Below, one piece after another: positions 32,566 to 43,519 of a stretch of 64,000 nt of DNA. Position 1 is the stretch's first letter; the number at the start of each line of letters is the position of its first letter. This stretch comes from Lactifluus volemus (lineage: Eukaryota; Basidiomycota; Agaricomycetes; Russulales; Russulaceae). Made by a program: the position numbers and the translations under genes. The notes below the pieces were generated by a model. That model did no database searches, had not been told where the DNA came from, and saw nothing but the letters and a program-made list of their open reading frames with translations. The stretch spans positions 62,001 through 126,000 of the forward strand of contig WTXI01000001.1 of the NCBI GenBank assembly GCA_022376515.1. The letters are read 5' to 3'.

Positions 32566-32868
32566 GGTGTTGGTGACAGAGGCATTGATGCCAGAGATCC
32601 CAGTCCATAGGGAGAGTGGTAGATGATGAGAGGAACACAAATTGCTCTACTAGAAGTGTTTCTCCAGCCAGAAATGCAGCGTTTGAAGGAGTGTCCCACC
32701 TTTGCCTGAATGACAGTGTGTCCATCCCTGATGAAGTTGAGGGTGACCCTCACAATAGAGATAGTGAAAGAGTGATGCATTGTGATATATAGGACAGAGA
32801 ACAGATTACTGGAGAGGAAGGGAACATGGAATCAGCAATTCCATGGAGTTCTTATTGGGCTCAGATTT
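32566..32868 (-). pseudogene. Ty1/copia pol fragment (protease-integrase linker), half of a split element
   Basis: The minus strand encodes the segment around HHSFTISIV, NFIRDGHTVIQAKV, SNAAFLAGET, LPMDWDLWH and CLCHQH, matching 55540-55790 of the copia element at 52341-56307. It ends exactly at the hAT-like element; the next residues (GVKKLLSG) are found at 48140, 15.6 kb away and on the other strand. On its 5' side it joins an LTR through about 35 bp plus an internal deletion that removed gag and protease. Confidence 0.8.
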
Positions 32869-33020
32869 TGTTTTAACTGGAACTGTAAAGGGCCCTTGAG
32901 TCACAGAGGACTAAGGGGACTGCAGTGGAGAGAATGAGACTGAAGGCCCAAAACTCTGTCCACTGCAGTAAAGGCAAACTTGACTAAGCATATACTAAAT
33001 AATGAAGGCAAACAGTCACA
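32869..33020 (-). mobile_element. Ty1/copia LTR fragment
   Basis: From TGTTTTAACTGG (the LTR 3' end) to TTCTGTGACTG this matches the LTR at 52341-52583, lacking the first 35 or so bases where it abuts the Helitron relic. It is the 5' LTR of the split copia element. Confidence 0.8.
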
Positions 33021-34835
33021 GAACCATTGGCTTCACATGTAAACTCTTGAAAGAGCTTGCCAGAAAGAAAGAGGTGATTTGACTCCACCTCTATGGGGTG
33101 AATGTGAAGGCAATAGTGTATGTACTTAGCAGGAGATATGTGCCCTCTGCGTGTAGTCCCTGTGTCTGGATTAGGCTAATAATAAGGTAGGCCTAGATGC
33201 CAGCCAAGTTGGCCAGTGGGAAAAAGAAGAATGTAGTGCAAGGAAGGGTAAAGGGGGTTGGTATCATAAATGTGTAATGGAGGCTGGCCATCCCTACAGT
33301 AGAGCACAATGTCTTGAGAGTCAGTGGGCTGATCCTCAGAACCTATCAAGAGAACTGCAATCTCATTGACAGAAACATAAGGGGTCTGATAGCGGCACCA
33401 GTCAGAGGCAGGATCAAAATGAAGGGCAATTCTACATTGCTGCTCAGGTGGTAAATTTCTGGTCAATTCATATGCCTGCTTGTAGAGCTCTAACGCCATA
33501 ATGTGAGCAATAGAGCATGTCTTGAAGTGTGGATAAAGTTGTACGATCCAATTCAGTATTCCATCTGCTGGCCATATGGTGATTAAGTGCGACAGCAGGG
33601 TCGTAGATATATAGCTGAGCATAGGTAAGGGTATGAGCATTAGCACCTTCTGCAGGTAAAAGGAATTCAGCTCTGTGAATAAGCTTGCCATGAAGCCTAA
33701 AAGTGTATGGTCCTCCACCACACTAATTGATAGTATGATCTATCCTTTGACCCACAGAAGTCATGGCCAGTGCACTGTTGTAGGTGCAAATATGATGGTG
33801 AAAGGCCTTTCCAATGTCATCTTGGCTGGTTAAAAGTCAATAAAGCTCCCAAGGAGGAGTTTGACTATGCCCTGATAACAGCACATTCCAAACCTGGGAT
33901 TGGTTGCAGAAGATTTGGTTAGAGCTTCTGCCTTCCAATGTAAAGCTTTACAAAAGGGACATTGAATTGACATATCACCAAGGTCACAAACTTGTCACAC
34001 ACGATCAAAGGGTTGGCATGTAATGGGAAGAGGGTCTAGTGCAGGCATAGGTGCCATTATAGGTGGTGGGGATAGAGGAGGTGATGGTGGTGGAGGAATA
34101 ATTTATATATAAAAATGTAGATTTAGTATAAACCAACAAATTTTAAAAATTAATAAACTTACATGAAACACTTCATCAGCAAATGTTAGAGCAGGAGCAA
34201 CAGTAGGGGCAGCAGGGGCAAGAGCAGGGGCAGGGGCAAGGATAGGAGCAGGAGCAAGAACAGGAGCAGGGGCAAGAACAGGAGCAAGAGCAGGGGCAGG
34301 GGCAAGAGCAGGAAAAGGAGCAGGAGCTATCTTAATAAATATTATATTTAGTTTATGTATCAAAGAACATAAAGATGTAAAAACTCACAGGAGCAAGAGC
34401 AGGGTGTTGTGAGCATCTAGTCACTGAGAGAATGGGAGGAGCAGTTGCAAGTCAAGCAGCCAAATCAGTGGGCAAATGACGATATGTTTGGCCATCAAAG
34501 GTAATAGGGTGAGGAGGTGCAGAGGGGACTCTACATTGTTCAGGAGAACCTATAATATGTTAATTCTGTTCTTCAATATGTGCAGCTTGTTGAGAATGCT
34601 GAGGAGAGGTAAGAGGTGTTGATGGAAGAGCCAAAGGAGGGGTAGAGGGTGGTTTAGCAGCAGATTTGGGTTCTGCACTGACTGGAGGAGGGGTAGAGAA
34701 GGGATTTGGGGGCATGCTTGCTCCTGATAGAAGGAAAAGGGGGAGGGGGGAAAAGAGAAAGGGGGAAGAGCCAGAAAACCAAAGGAAAAAACCAAAAGTG
34801 GACAATCAAATCCTTACAAAAATAAGAGAAATCAG
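33020..34835 (-). pseudogene. Helitron Rep/helicase gene, N-terminal part, multi-exon relic
   Basis: Reading on the minus strand: a Pro-rich start near 34830 (PNPFSTPPPVSAEP), then PHPITFDGQTYRHLPTDLAA, an Ala-Pro repeat (34330-34190), then a Cys block (IQCPFCKALHW ... FGMCC, 33990-33860), GPYTFRLHGKLIHRAEF, AQLYIYDPAVALNHH, ELDRTTL, and the domain QCRIALHFDPASDWCRY ... VNEIAVLLIG ... DIVLYCRDGQPL ... THPLY-like NPLYPSLHYILLFPTGQLGWH. It finishes with FLSGKLFQEFTCEA, where a copia LTR cuts it. This matches the N-terminal half of fungal Helitron proteins, which replicate by rolling circle. Rep HUH and helicase motifs are missing. Introns and several frameshifts are evident. Confidence 0.75.
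34190..34330 (-). repeat. Hexamer array coding (Ala-Pro)n within the Helitron relic
   Basis: AGGGGC/AGGAGC/AAGAGC hexamers repeat over about 140 bp; the minus strand reads ALAPAPxLAPAP. It sits just upstream of a GTAAGT splice donor near 34165. Confidence 0.65.
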
Positions 34836-34849
34836 AGATAACAGCAGCA

Positions 34850-35640
34850 GTTGATAGTGGAGCATATATGAGAGGTAACTGAGTTGTGATATGAAATCAC
34901 AACTGTGGTATAAAACCACCCCACCAACTTAATCTCCCTGCACCCTGTACCCAAAAAGAGATCTGCTCCTTTCCAAGAGACTTAACAACCAGCAGACAAC
35001 CTGTGCTGAGCAGGAAAGTCAGAGAAGTAGGACTTTTCAGGGTATCACCTTGATCACCAAATTTTTTAAGAACCCAAAAGCCCACTGAAAAAAAAACCAC
35101 AGGAAGGACCACCTAAGTACCAAAAATGAGTGTTGGTAAGCAAGCAAAGTCACAGGGTAAGACACATACCTGAAATGAGGCCCCAAAAACATGTAGAGGG
35201 AAGAGGTGAGAGAAGTGGTGAAAGCAGTAAAAGCTAAGGAAATAAGATAAGATTACAATTTTTACACAGTGAAAGGAATAAAACATGCCTTTGTACAATT
35301 GGAATATGATAGCTTTGAAGAGTGAAAGGGGAACAAAAATGGTTAAGGGAGCAGAGAAAGGGGAGGGAGATGTAGAGATGAAGTTGAAGAGTTTGTGGGC
35401 TGTGTATGTGGAAAAACTTTATTGAACAACGTTGAGGACAATGCTTAGTCACATCCTCCTTCCTTTTTTGAAGAATGGAGTGGCTGGATGGCCACAGTGC
35501 ATAAGAGTTCTGGCTTACTCAGATTCTCCTTCCTTTTTCAGCTGCTAAAGCAGGAAGGGTCACTAATTAACTGCTAACCAATATACCTTTTTTGGAAATT
35601 GACTTCCTTTTTTGGCAATGGTTGTGTTTTATATTATGGA
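34850..35640. other. Stretch without recognisable gene
   Basis: No domain-bearing frame or repeat boundary was found. It lies inside the inverted block. Confidence 0.4.
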
Positions 35641-35870
35641 TTGACTAATGCACACTAAGTCAGTTCTTGAGTCATCAGAACTGACTTAGATAATTAGTGA
35701 GTAGTCTTGATTACATGTTTCTCTTGTAAGATAGTTGGCTAGCCCTCTGTACACATAAATAGGGCTCTGTGAACAAGCTAAAGCCCTAGCTTTAGCTTCA
35801 TCCAGAATCACAGATAGTTGTTATCTCACTCAGATTTCTCTCTACTGGTTTATTATTACTTCATGCCTTG
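35640..35870 (+). mobile_element. LTR fragment of the 6639-7572 family
   Basis: AAGTCAGTTCTTGAGTCATC, ATAGTTGGCTAGCCCTCTGT and ATAAATAGGGCTCTG match the minus-strand sequence of the 934-bp solo LTR, including its TATA-like box. The LTR ends are not preserved. Confidence 0.6.
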
Positions 35871-36054
35871 AACCAGGACATCTTCATGCTATCATCAGAT
35901 GTCTGTTCGCAGGTTTACAACACAATACCAGATTGGTGGTCAAAACCCATACATTTGAATCGATTATATAATCACAATTTTCAAACTGAGTGCCTGAGTG
36001 ATATAGCAAAAGTGATCTCCAACATGACAATTCTTTTTATTTCTCTAAAAAGGG

Positions 36055-36350
36055 GTTTACAGATCCTACAGGACCAGGACCAAGCCCAGAAATCACAGAT
36101 TGAGGCAGACCTCAAAGCAAACAAGCTACTGACTCAAAGTGATGAGGAATGGCTGGATGGGGAAGGCAAGCTTGTTGATAAAGAGCATGTGGTGCAAGAA
36201 CTCAAAAATGCCTCTGATTACAAATGGGCATTACAGGAACTGAACATAAGGGATCAAAGCATTGTGGAGAGGTTGCAAGTCCTTGGACTTAAAGAGGCCA
36301 AGCCATGCATGTTTGCTATCATATTTTTTTCCTTTTTCAAAGCTCACTGA
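36055..36350 (+). pseudogene. Unidentified coding fragment (acidic/helical)
   Basis: The open frame reads LQILQDQDQAQKSQIEADLK, LTQSDEEWLDGEGKLVDKEH and ALQELNIRDQSIVERL. Composition is protein-like and helical, unlike surrounding DNA. I do not recognise the family with confidence; it may be part of a transposase gene. A copia LTR begins shortly after it. Confidence 0.35.
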
Positions 36351-36372
36351 GCTATCAAACAGGTCCAGAGAT

Positions 36373-36592
36373 GTTATTTGGGCTACTGTAGTGTCAGCCC
36401 AACGCTTCTGTGACTATTTACCTTCCTTATTTAGTATATGCTTAGTCAGGTTTGCCTTTACTGCAGTGGACGGAGTTTTGGGGCCTTCAGTCTTATTCTT
36501 TCTTTATTTAGTATATGCTTAGGCAGGTTTGCCTTTACTACAGTGGACGGAGTGTTGGGGCCTTCAGGCTCATTCTCTCCACTGCAGGTCAT
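36373..36592 (+). mobile_element. Ty1/copia LTR with internal duplication
   Basis: It begins TGTTATTTGGGCTACTGTAG as in the other copia LTRs, then repeats a segment of about 80 bp (TTTAGTATATGCTTAG...GGGGCCTTCAG) twice. It ends at CTGCAGGTCA without the usual 3' part. Confidence 0.7.
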
Positions 36593-36599
36593 AACAATC

Positions 36600-38605
36600 T
36601 TGCCAAAACCAGGAGCCCCTAGTAATAGTGTGGGGGTTCTGTAATAAAATCAAGATTGAGGTCCTCCCAAATGTGGTATCAATCCTGATCATGAGCCAGA
36701 GCTCTCCAGAAGCTCCACAACACTGTCTGTCATCAAAGGTTTCTGGAATGGTATTTCCTGTGACTGCCACTCCCACCAATGTAATTCCTTCTCTATTTTC
36801 TTGCTCCCACCTCCACATTGACAATGTGTGCAGAATTCTTCAGTTCTTCAACCTCTCTTTTCACTGTTACTTCAGATATATTATCTGCAAAGAGAAATTG
36901 GGCTTCATCCCCCTTGCACACCTCAAGACTCATCTTTTCCATTTGGGCAGCTCCAAAAAGGCAAATGCTGGCCAGAGAAATGTGAAGTTATTTAATACTG
37001 TTATAGACCACATCAGTTCAACCTTCCAAATCCCAAAGAATCAAACAGCTAACATATCATCCATTGATACCAGATAATGGCTGTCACAATGTACCATTTG
37101 GTGTGCCTATACCATTACTGGGCTTGGGTATGGATGCTCATAGAGGCCACCAAGAATACCTCTCTTTAGCATTCTACAAGACTAATATCAGCTTGCACAC
37201 AATGCTTGTTGCATCAGTGTGCTTCTGGTCCTTAAACCTTGTTAACCAGCCCTCACTTAGACTGAGCCACTTATCCATCAGAATTTCTGTCAAGTCCACA
37301 AATTTCATCCACTTTTGCTGCAAGACTTTACCTATAAGAATAATGCTATCAAGCAATGCTTTTGAGAATAAGGCAACTTTGACAAGCCATGGGTGATCTT
37401 TTTGTTTGAACTGAAGCTGTGAAGGGCCCTTGAGTCACAGAGGACCAAGGGGACTGCAGTGGAGAGAATGAGACTGTATTGACCAAAGACAATGATAACA
37501 ACTGACCTGCAGTGGAGAGAATGAGACTGAAGTCCCCAGAACTCCGTCCACTGCAGTAAAGGCAAGCCTGACTAAGCATATACTAAATAAGGGAGGCAAA
37601 CAGTCAAAGAAGCGTTGGACTGACACTACAGTAGCCCAAATAACACTTTTAGCACCTGCAAAGATGTCATGGATAGTTTCTCATTGCTTGATGTAATTCC
37701 CTTTGGGCTTGATTGCACTTGTGATTTCATGAGCACTATGTGTTTCAGGCTGGGGTTCTCACTAATCGTGAGCAAAGAGGGATTCCATGTTGGAGGGAGG
37801 GCCATGTGCACTAAGTGCAGTGAAGGAGAATAGAAAAGCGCCATAATGAGGAGAGAGGGCTGTTCTTGTGTCATGGGAGACAACAGACCATGAGCAACAT
37901 TGAACACAGAGAGGTGGGCAGCATGGGCATCCATGCCACATGTCATCAGTGAGGTGTGGAATTCTTGGTTGAGATGGGCAGCATTGCAGTCATTGAGGCA
38001 TCGCATACAGAGGGCTCAGTCTTCTGGGTGGGAAAGGTGTCGATGGCCTTGAGGGGGTGTGTGGAGAAGGGATACTTGGGGTCATAGGTGGTGAGTGAGC
38101 ATTGGAGGCCACCATGGATTTGGAGGATGAGGGTTGCAGTGGTGTGAAGCCAGATGGGGCAGGGGATTCTTTCTTGGGAAGGAGTAGAGAATCTGTGGCT
38201 AAAGAACTCTCTGAGGCATTCGACAGCAGCTTGTGTGACTCTACCATTCAATATGGGGTTGAAGAATTCAGGAGGAGGGGTGGGTAGGAGGTCTATATTG
38301 TGGAAGGTTGAAGGATCCCTGGTAATGAGGTTGATGAGTTGAAGGCTGGGAGGGGGGCAGGAACGGGGATGGTTGGGATGTTGGGGATGTAGGCCCCAGG
38401 AAGAGGGGGGGTCCTGAGGGAGAGGGAGAATGGACTGCATTGTCCATTTGAGCAGAGGTGGGAGTAACTCGGAACTGGGATGGGGGGGCAGACAAGAGCA
38501 GGAGAGAAGGGAATTGTTGTCAGTAGAGGTTGAAAGGGGCAAGAGTGAAGTTGGGTCGCAAGAATACCAGGCAGGTTCTAACTAGGGATGGTGGTGGTAA
38601 GAGGT
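36600..38605 (-). pseudogene. Unidentified retroposon-like element, coding relics, split by a copia solo LTR
   Basis: On the minus strand the element opens with CTTGACCTCTTACCACCACC, the same leader as the zinc-finger retroposons, followed by a Pro/Ser-rich frame of about 198 codons (38542-37946; VTQAAVECLREFFSHRF, TYDPKYPFSTHPLKAID). Beyond the solo LTR a readable stretch (DHPWLVKVALFSKALLDS, GKVLQQKWMKFVDLTEILM) continues to about 37174. Neither part matches a domain I know. The shared leader suggests a sister retroposon family with a different protein. Confidence 0.4.
37403..37645 (-). mobile_element. Ty1/copia solo LTR (243 bp), TSD CTTTT
   Basis: Minus-strand TGTTATTTGGGC...TTCAAACA is flanked by CTTTT at 37398-37402 and 37646-37650. 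Its length equals the 3' LTR at 52341-52583. Confidence 0.85.
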
Positions 38606-38892
38606 CAAGGAGCTGTGTGTCTCATGTCTTTGGCCTCTTCAAGAACCTCACCACAGTCTTTTCCAATAATCAATTAGTGATTGCCCTCACACATGACCAC
38701 CAATACCATGCCTGCACCAAGCACATCAATGTGCACTACCACTGGGTCCAGTGAGTGGTTGAGCAAGGCACTATCAAGCTTGTTTATTGTCTAACTGACA
38801 ACATAGTTGCTAATGCACTGACAAAAGCACTTCTATCACCCAAGGTCAAGCATTTTACTACAGGCCTAGGGCTATGTGCAAAATGAGGAGAA
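38606..38892 (+). pseudogene. Ty1/copia family 2, RNase H C-terminus
   Basis: The frame reads VFSNNQLVIALTHDHQYHA, TKHINVHYHWV, GTIKLVYC and NALTKALLSPKVKHF, the standard end of copia pol. A TGA at 38752-38754 breaks it where Trp/Arg is expected. It is followed by an AATGAGGAGAAG purine tract and the LTR start, as expected for a 3' end. The upstream part of pol is absent. Confidence 0.75.
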
Positions 38893-39235
38893 GTGTTGAG
38901 ATTGGGATTGGAAGATGACAATCACAATATGTTTATTACCTTTAGAATTTGGACTATTTTAGCACATTGGCTAGCTAGGCACTAGTGTAGCATTCTTGTA
39001 TCCACAGATGGACTATCCTGCCATTATCCCCTTTAGTACATTTGTTTGTCTGGCTATTAGGGCCTTATATACCTTCTTTAGTAGTCCATAGGCCCCTCAG
39101 TTCTCGTGCTGACAGCACACAAGTGATACTGAGGTAAGATAATCATTATTATCTAGTTATACACATACTTACCTAAAGTAGATACTATTATTGTCCTTTA
39201 GGACAATCCCACTCACTATTTTAACTATAATGAGT
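38893..39235 (+). mobile_element. Ty1/copia family 2, 3' LTR (end uncertain)
   Basis: TGTTGAGATTGGGATTGG follows the purine tract. It holds a TATATA-like box near 39068 and a CTCAGTTCTCGTGCTGAC block. The 3' boundary cannot be fixed, and the sequence runs into TTTTCCTGATG at 39235-39245. Confidence 0.5.
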
Positions 39236-39248
39236 TTTCCTGATGTGA

Positions 39249-39680
39249 CTGATTTAGAGGCCCAAACAGCAAAGCTACAGGAGCATATTGTAGAGATTAT
39301 GGCCCAACATGATGCTGCAGAGGTTCATGCAGTATTCATGTAGCATAAAAATGCTGTTTTGAAGTATCAATTGAATCACTAAGCATAGAAGAAAGATAGA
39401 CATGGCTGTCAAATCCAAACATCTTCACAGGTTTTTTAGTTTCAAAGAACAAGACCAAACTTCAAGACCTTGCAACTGCACTCAATTTGTTAATAGAGAG
39501 GATAAAGATAGATCTGACTTCAAGGATCAATGCCTATTTTGATGAGAATCTGGATCTAAAAGTCTACAAGTGCTTTATTGGTTTGTTTGGCTGACATGGG
39601 CAGAAACAACCAGCACCAATTGATAATAATGTCATGTCAACATTATCTGACACCATTGCACCTTCTTCACGACACTGATG
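39249..39680 (+). pseudogene. pogo-like transposase C-terminus: coiled coil plus SAP-like tail
   Basis: The first exon reads DLEAQTAKLQEHIVEIMAQ and HKNAVLKYQLN (coiled coil, with stops). After an intron-like ...TTTTTTAG boundary at 39439 comes SKNKTKLQDLATALNL, RINAYFDENLDLK and FIGLFG, a SAP-like helix-turn-helix signature. The same tail type follows the pogo DDE domain at 51185-51598, so this is interpreted as the C-terminal exons of such a gene. No DDE part is present here. Confidence 0.5.
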
Positions 39681-39689
39681 ACTTGACAC

Positions 39690-40395
39690 TGTTACTAATG
39701 CCCCTCTCTTAACATCCCAGGCACTGAATACACTAGATCCTCTCAGAGAAATGACCTACACCCTTTTTAGATAGTTTTACTGTATTTCTAAGGCCTCTTA
39801 TGTGTTTCACAAGGGTGCAGTCTCATTTGAGAACTGAGCATGTCCACTTATATGGTTTCTCATATTCTCTGTCATTTTACTTTACTCCACTCAAATATAG
39901 TTACCTCTGGGCAATAAAGTCTGGCTGCATAAAAAGAAGTTGCTGGCAGAAGCAGTTGAAGTGATCTGGAGGGCACCCAGGCTTGGGGTATTATACAAGG
40001 AGCCCGTTCAGGGGCCAGAGGCCACGCTTCTTGATTATTACCTTCATGCCTTTGAACCACCCAGGCATGGTGGTGAAATTACTCCCCAGAGTACTGGTGA
40101 GTTTGAGAGACAGAGAGTGCCAGAAGAAATAAAAGGGATGAGATATTTGCTTGGGAGCAACCCAAGCTTTCTGCTGGGGATTTCTCCCCTACATTCTGTG
40201 TCCTTAAGTACATGAGTGGCAGTAACTACCTATGGAACTAAAAAAAAACAATTTAAAACTGGAATAGTACCCAATATGTCCAATTGGCCAACATTGGTCA
40301 AATTCAAGGCTAGCCACAATGCCAACCTTACAGTAGGATGGTCATCTGAAAAATAAAATGATTGCACATTGCCATTGCCTATCATACCAGAGCAC
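39690..40395. other. Stretch without recognisable gene
   Basis: A 91-codon frame at 39940-40215 has no domain that I recognise. It is otherwise AT-rich relic sequence. Confidence 0.4.
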
Positions 40396-40397
40396 AT

Positions 40398-40661
40398 TCA
40401 TGGCCTACCTGGGTGATAAGTCCAGCCTCTTTTAGATTCTAGAAAACAAATGAGCCATGCATGTGAAAAATCAATGGGATACACACCTTTGATTATTAGC
40501 CATGCAGATAATGTATCTGGGGCTTGTTTCTGGTGAGATGGTGCATTGTCAAAAAGAAACAAACCCTGTGTGTTTCCATTTGTCTTGCAATCAAAAATGT
40601 TGATGGCGAGAAAGATTGCTGAAAGTAAGCAATCATCTCCTGCTTGCACATGATTGGACAC
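40398..40661 (-). pseudogene. DDE-type transposase fragment
   Basis: GLFLFDNAPSHQKQAPDTLSA carries the second catalytic Asp block (FDNAPSH) seen in a repetitive agaricomycete transposase-like protein family. The remainder is missing. About 85 codons are open. The superfamily is not determined. Confidence 0.45.
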
Positions 40662-41075
40662 CTAGAACAAATTCTAGGTACAGGAACGAAATTGTTTCAA
40701 TTTGAACAAGGAAATACGTTGATCTTCTATCTCCCAGGGGATCACTTTGCCTTTCATTCACAAGGCTGGACAGGAATAACGCATGGGTCTTTGATTATAA
40801 TCTGGGGCACAGAACAAGATGACCAAGATATAAAGGTCATTCCCAGAGAAGAAGACAACCTCACACCAGAACAAAAAGGAAAAATCAGATTCCTGAATGA
40901 CAGAAGACAGAGTCATCAACTCTACCAGAAACCAACCATCTACCAATACTACAGGCAGGAGATAAACCCAAAGAGCAGGGTCTTATGTGAAATTATCAAC
41001 CACCAGTGGCATGAAATTTACTGGGCAAACAGTGAGTACTGGTCAGACCCCATAAGGGACATGGGAAGTGTATGA
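40640..41075 (+). pseudogene. Ty3/gypsy gag fragment
   Basis: The frame IGHLEQILGTGTKLFQFEQG, YLPGDHFAFHSQGWTGI, RRQSHQLYQKP and HEIYWANSEYWSDP is collinear with 59170-59570 of the gypsy element. It keeps open the segment around 40800-40890 that is frameshifted in that element. It is a 5' gag piece only. Confidence 0.75.
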
Positions 41076-41099
41076 TATACAAGAAGTATAGTGCTGGGG

Positions 41100-42330
41100 T
41101 GGTCTGTTTGTATTACCTGTGTTATGTGGGAAAATGGCCCAGAACTAGGGTAGGGAGGATCTATTTGCACACACTTTCTATTGTAATGTAACAGAATTTA
41201 CATCAGAAAAGCTTGCAATGAGGGCACTGAAGGATTTAATAAAGTAAGAGCATATGGGGTGCCATTGAATCACATGTACCTTCTGTGCCTGAGTATGATC
41301 CTGCTGCCTACTTAATCTTCTCAATCTCTATGACCTCTAGGGTAATGGCTGCAGCTTACTTCTACCAATAAACCTAAATAAAACATGGTAACCCAGAATT
41401 TTATTGATCTTATTAGGGGGGGCATGAATTGGATTGAACCTGTTACTGCAACCCCTTCTAGAGGGAAGACTTGTGACTGGCATTGGCTAGGATGGCTACC
41501 AGCAGGGACTGAGTGAGATACAAGTGTATATATGTGGGTGTGTTGTTTTTGAGTGAACAGTATACATGGTTAGTAACCTTCTCACACATATGTTCTAGAT
41601 AGAATTTCACTGTGTTATCACACATGCACAATATCTATCACTTAATTCTACTAAGTTGCAATGCATTCATGTAAAGTGGCCTTAGTGCATGTCTTATGAT
41701 AAATAAAACTACTTTACACTTAAGATAAATATATTTGAGTAAAGTAATAAGTAACTAATCCTAAGCAGTCTAAATTAACAGGCTAGCTCAAGGCTATGTC
41801 AGATATTACCTGATATGTTAATAAGTGTCAGACATCCATGAGCAGTCTCTCAGACCAGCTCAAGCCTGAATTGGGCAAGAGCCAGTAAAAACATAGACAT
41901 GAGGGCATGGCCAGTCTGATTTTGAGTTATCCTTATCACAATCAATAGTTCTGCACCACAGCCTAAGAAAGAGGTTTGGTAGATTGAGCAAAATAAGGTG
42001 TATAATGTTGATCACAAAACACCTAAGAGGTGCCAGAGACCAATATACTTGGTTTACAAATCCCAGTCTCCCTGCACTTTCATTTGTAATGTGTGTCATT
42101 ACAGCTCTGCAGCAATCTACACAAACTATCCTGGTACAGATTAGGCAAGGGTCCTGTAAGCCCATAAATATTGGTGTCATCATGATTGCAACCCAGAGAC
42201 ATTATAGTCCAGTAGTTTTAGCATTACAGGGTTGTAGTATGGTCTATTGTCCTTATTTTTAAGATTACAATAGAGATAATAGCCAAAAGCTCTGTGATGT
42301 CTAACTTGTCTATAAAGCTAGAATGGTCCT
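41100..42330. other. Stretch without recognisable gene
   Basis: No supported exon or repeat; AT-rich. Confidence 0.4.
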
Positions 42331-42334
42331 GGGT

Positions 42335-42510
42335 AGTATTTTAAGGTTCAGTTTGGTTCAGTTTTTTAACCTCTAAGAGAGTTAACTAGAACTGTAACTG
42401 GTCTAGACCAATATCCCAAGTCGGTTGAACTGTAACTAAACTGATTAGAACTGGTTCTAATCAGTTTAGTCTACTGGTTTAGACCAGTTTCAACCAGTTT
42501 TTAGCTCTAA
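42335..42510. repeat. Motif patch of AACTGGTT / GAACCAGTT words
   Basis: GGTTCAGTTTGG, GAACTGTAACTGG, GAACTGGTTCTAATCAGTTT and ACCAGTTTCAACCAGTTTTT alternate in orientation over 175 bp. Architecture is like the GGGTA and AACCTGAACC patches but with a third word. Confidence 0.5.
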
Positions 42511-42519
42511 ATAATTATA

Positions 42520-43075
42520 TTATATAGTAGATAACATTATTTACATTCACACCTTGCAAGCAAGGGCTTACAGCAGTGGCTCAGAATGGAGTGTGACAAT
42601 ATATACAGATAAGTTCCAACTTGGAAGCTTTTTAAGGTACTTTGAAATTATTTTTTCTCATGTCAAGCTTGATAGGGCCTGAGTGCTAAGCCATCACCTG
42701 CTGACCCACCAAAACAGGTAATATTAAATAGAAACAAGCCATATTTGGCATGGTGCCCCCTGACACAAATTGAAATACTATTGCAGCTATGTCACAGTTC
42801 CTGAGTGCACCACAGTGCAGTGATTGGAACTTGCACATAAAAGGTCCAATAATGTCATTGGTGAGAATCAATGTCTCACTTCAAACCATATTGCTTCTCA
42901 ACAATTTGCCAGTATCCCTATGGTAGCCACCACAACTGTCAGGTTAATCTTCATGACAGCCCCCTAGAGTTGACAACATCTGAAGAATCAGTGTTCCCAC
43001 CTTGTCTTAAAACACCATTGACACCTAAGGCAAATACACTATCCCCTAAAGCTCCTAAACCCCTTTCTCCCTATT
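42520..43075. other. Stretch without recognisable gene
   Basis: The hairpin CCTTGCAAGCAAGG at 42552-42565 resembles the repeat end at 29405 and 46360. Nothing else is supported. Confidence 0.35.
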
Positions 43076-43078
43076 ATT

Positions 43079-43513
43079 TGTTATTTGGGCTACTGTAGTG
43101 TCAGCCCAACGCTTCTGTGACTGTTTGCCTTCTTTATTTAGTATATGCTTAGTCAGGTTTGCCTTTACTGTAGTGGATGGAGTTTTGGGGCCTTCAGTCT
43201 CATTCTCTTCACTGTAGGTCAGTTATTATCATTGTTTTTGGTCAATATAGTCTTATTAGGGCATTTCACAGTAGCCATTATTTAGCTCATTAATTTGGCC
43301 ATTCTCATGATTCCCACCAGTTTTCTTTACTTTTTTCCTCCATTCTCATCTTTCTATTGCCATCATTAATGATAATCAAAGAAAAAGGTGAGAAAAACTG
43401 GTAGAAATCATGAGAATGGCCAAATTAATGAGCTAAATAATGGCTACTGTGAACGACCCTATTCTCTCCACTGCAGTTCCCTTGGTCCTCTGTGACTCAA
43501 GAGCCCTTCACAG
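43079..43513 (+). mobile_element. Ty1/copia LTR carrying a foldback MITE
   Basis: TGTTATTTGGGCTACTGTAG to CCCTTCACAGTTCC matches the copia LTR in order, interrupted at 43257-43461. The last 12 or so bases of the LTR are lost. Confidence 0.8.
43257..43461. mobile_element. 205-bp foldback MITE inside a copia LTR
   Basis: Inverted arms of about 65 bp (CACAGTAGCCATTATTTAGC, TCATTAATTTGGCCATTCTC) face each other around a short centre. Terminal TAGGG/CCCTA. The interrupted LTR gives the empty site AGTCTCATTCTCTCC; the target duplication is at most 1-3 bp and not resolved. Confidence 0.75.
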
Positions 43514-43519
43514 TTCCTG

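Noticed and set aside
35868..36054. Start of a protein gene at the ATG 35868
   Set aside because: The first 60 or so codons overlap LTR-derived and AT-rich sequence; only the part after about 36055 looks protein-like.
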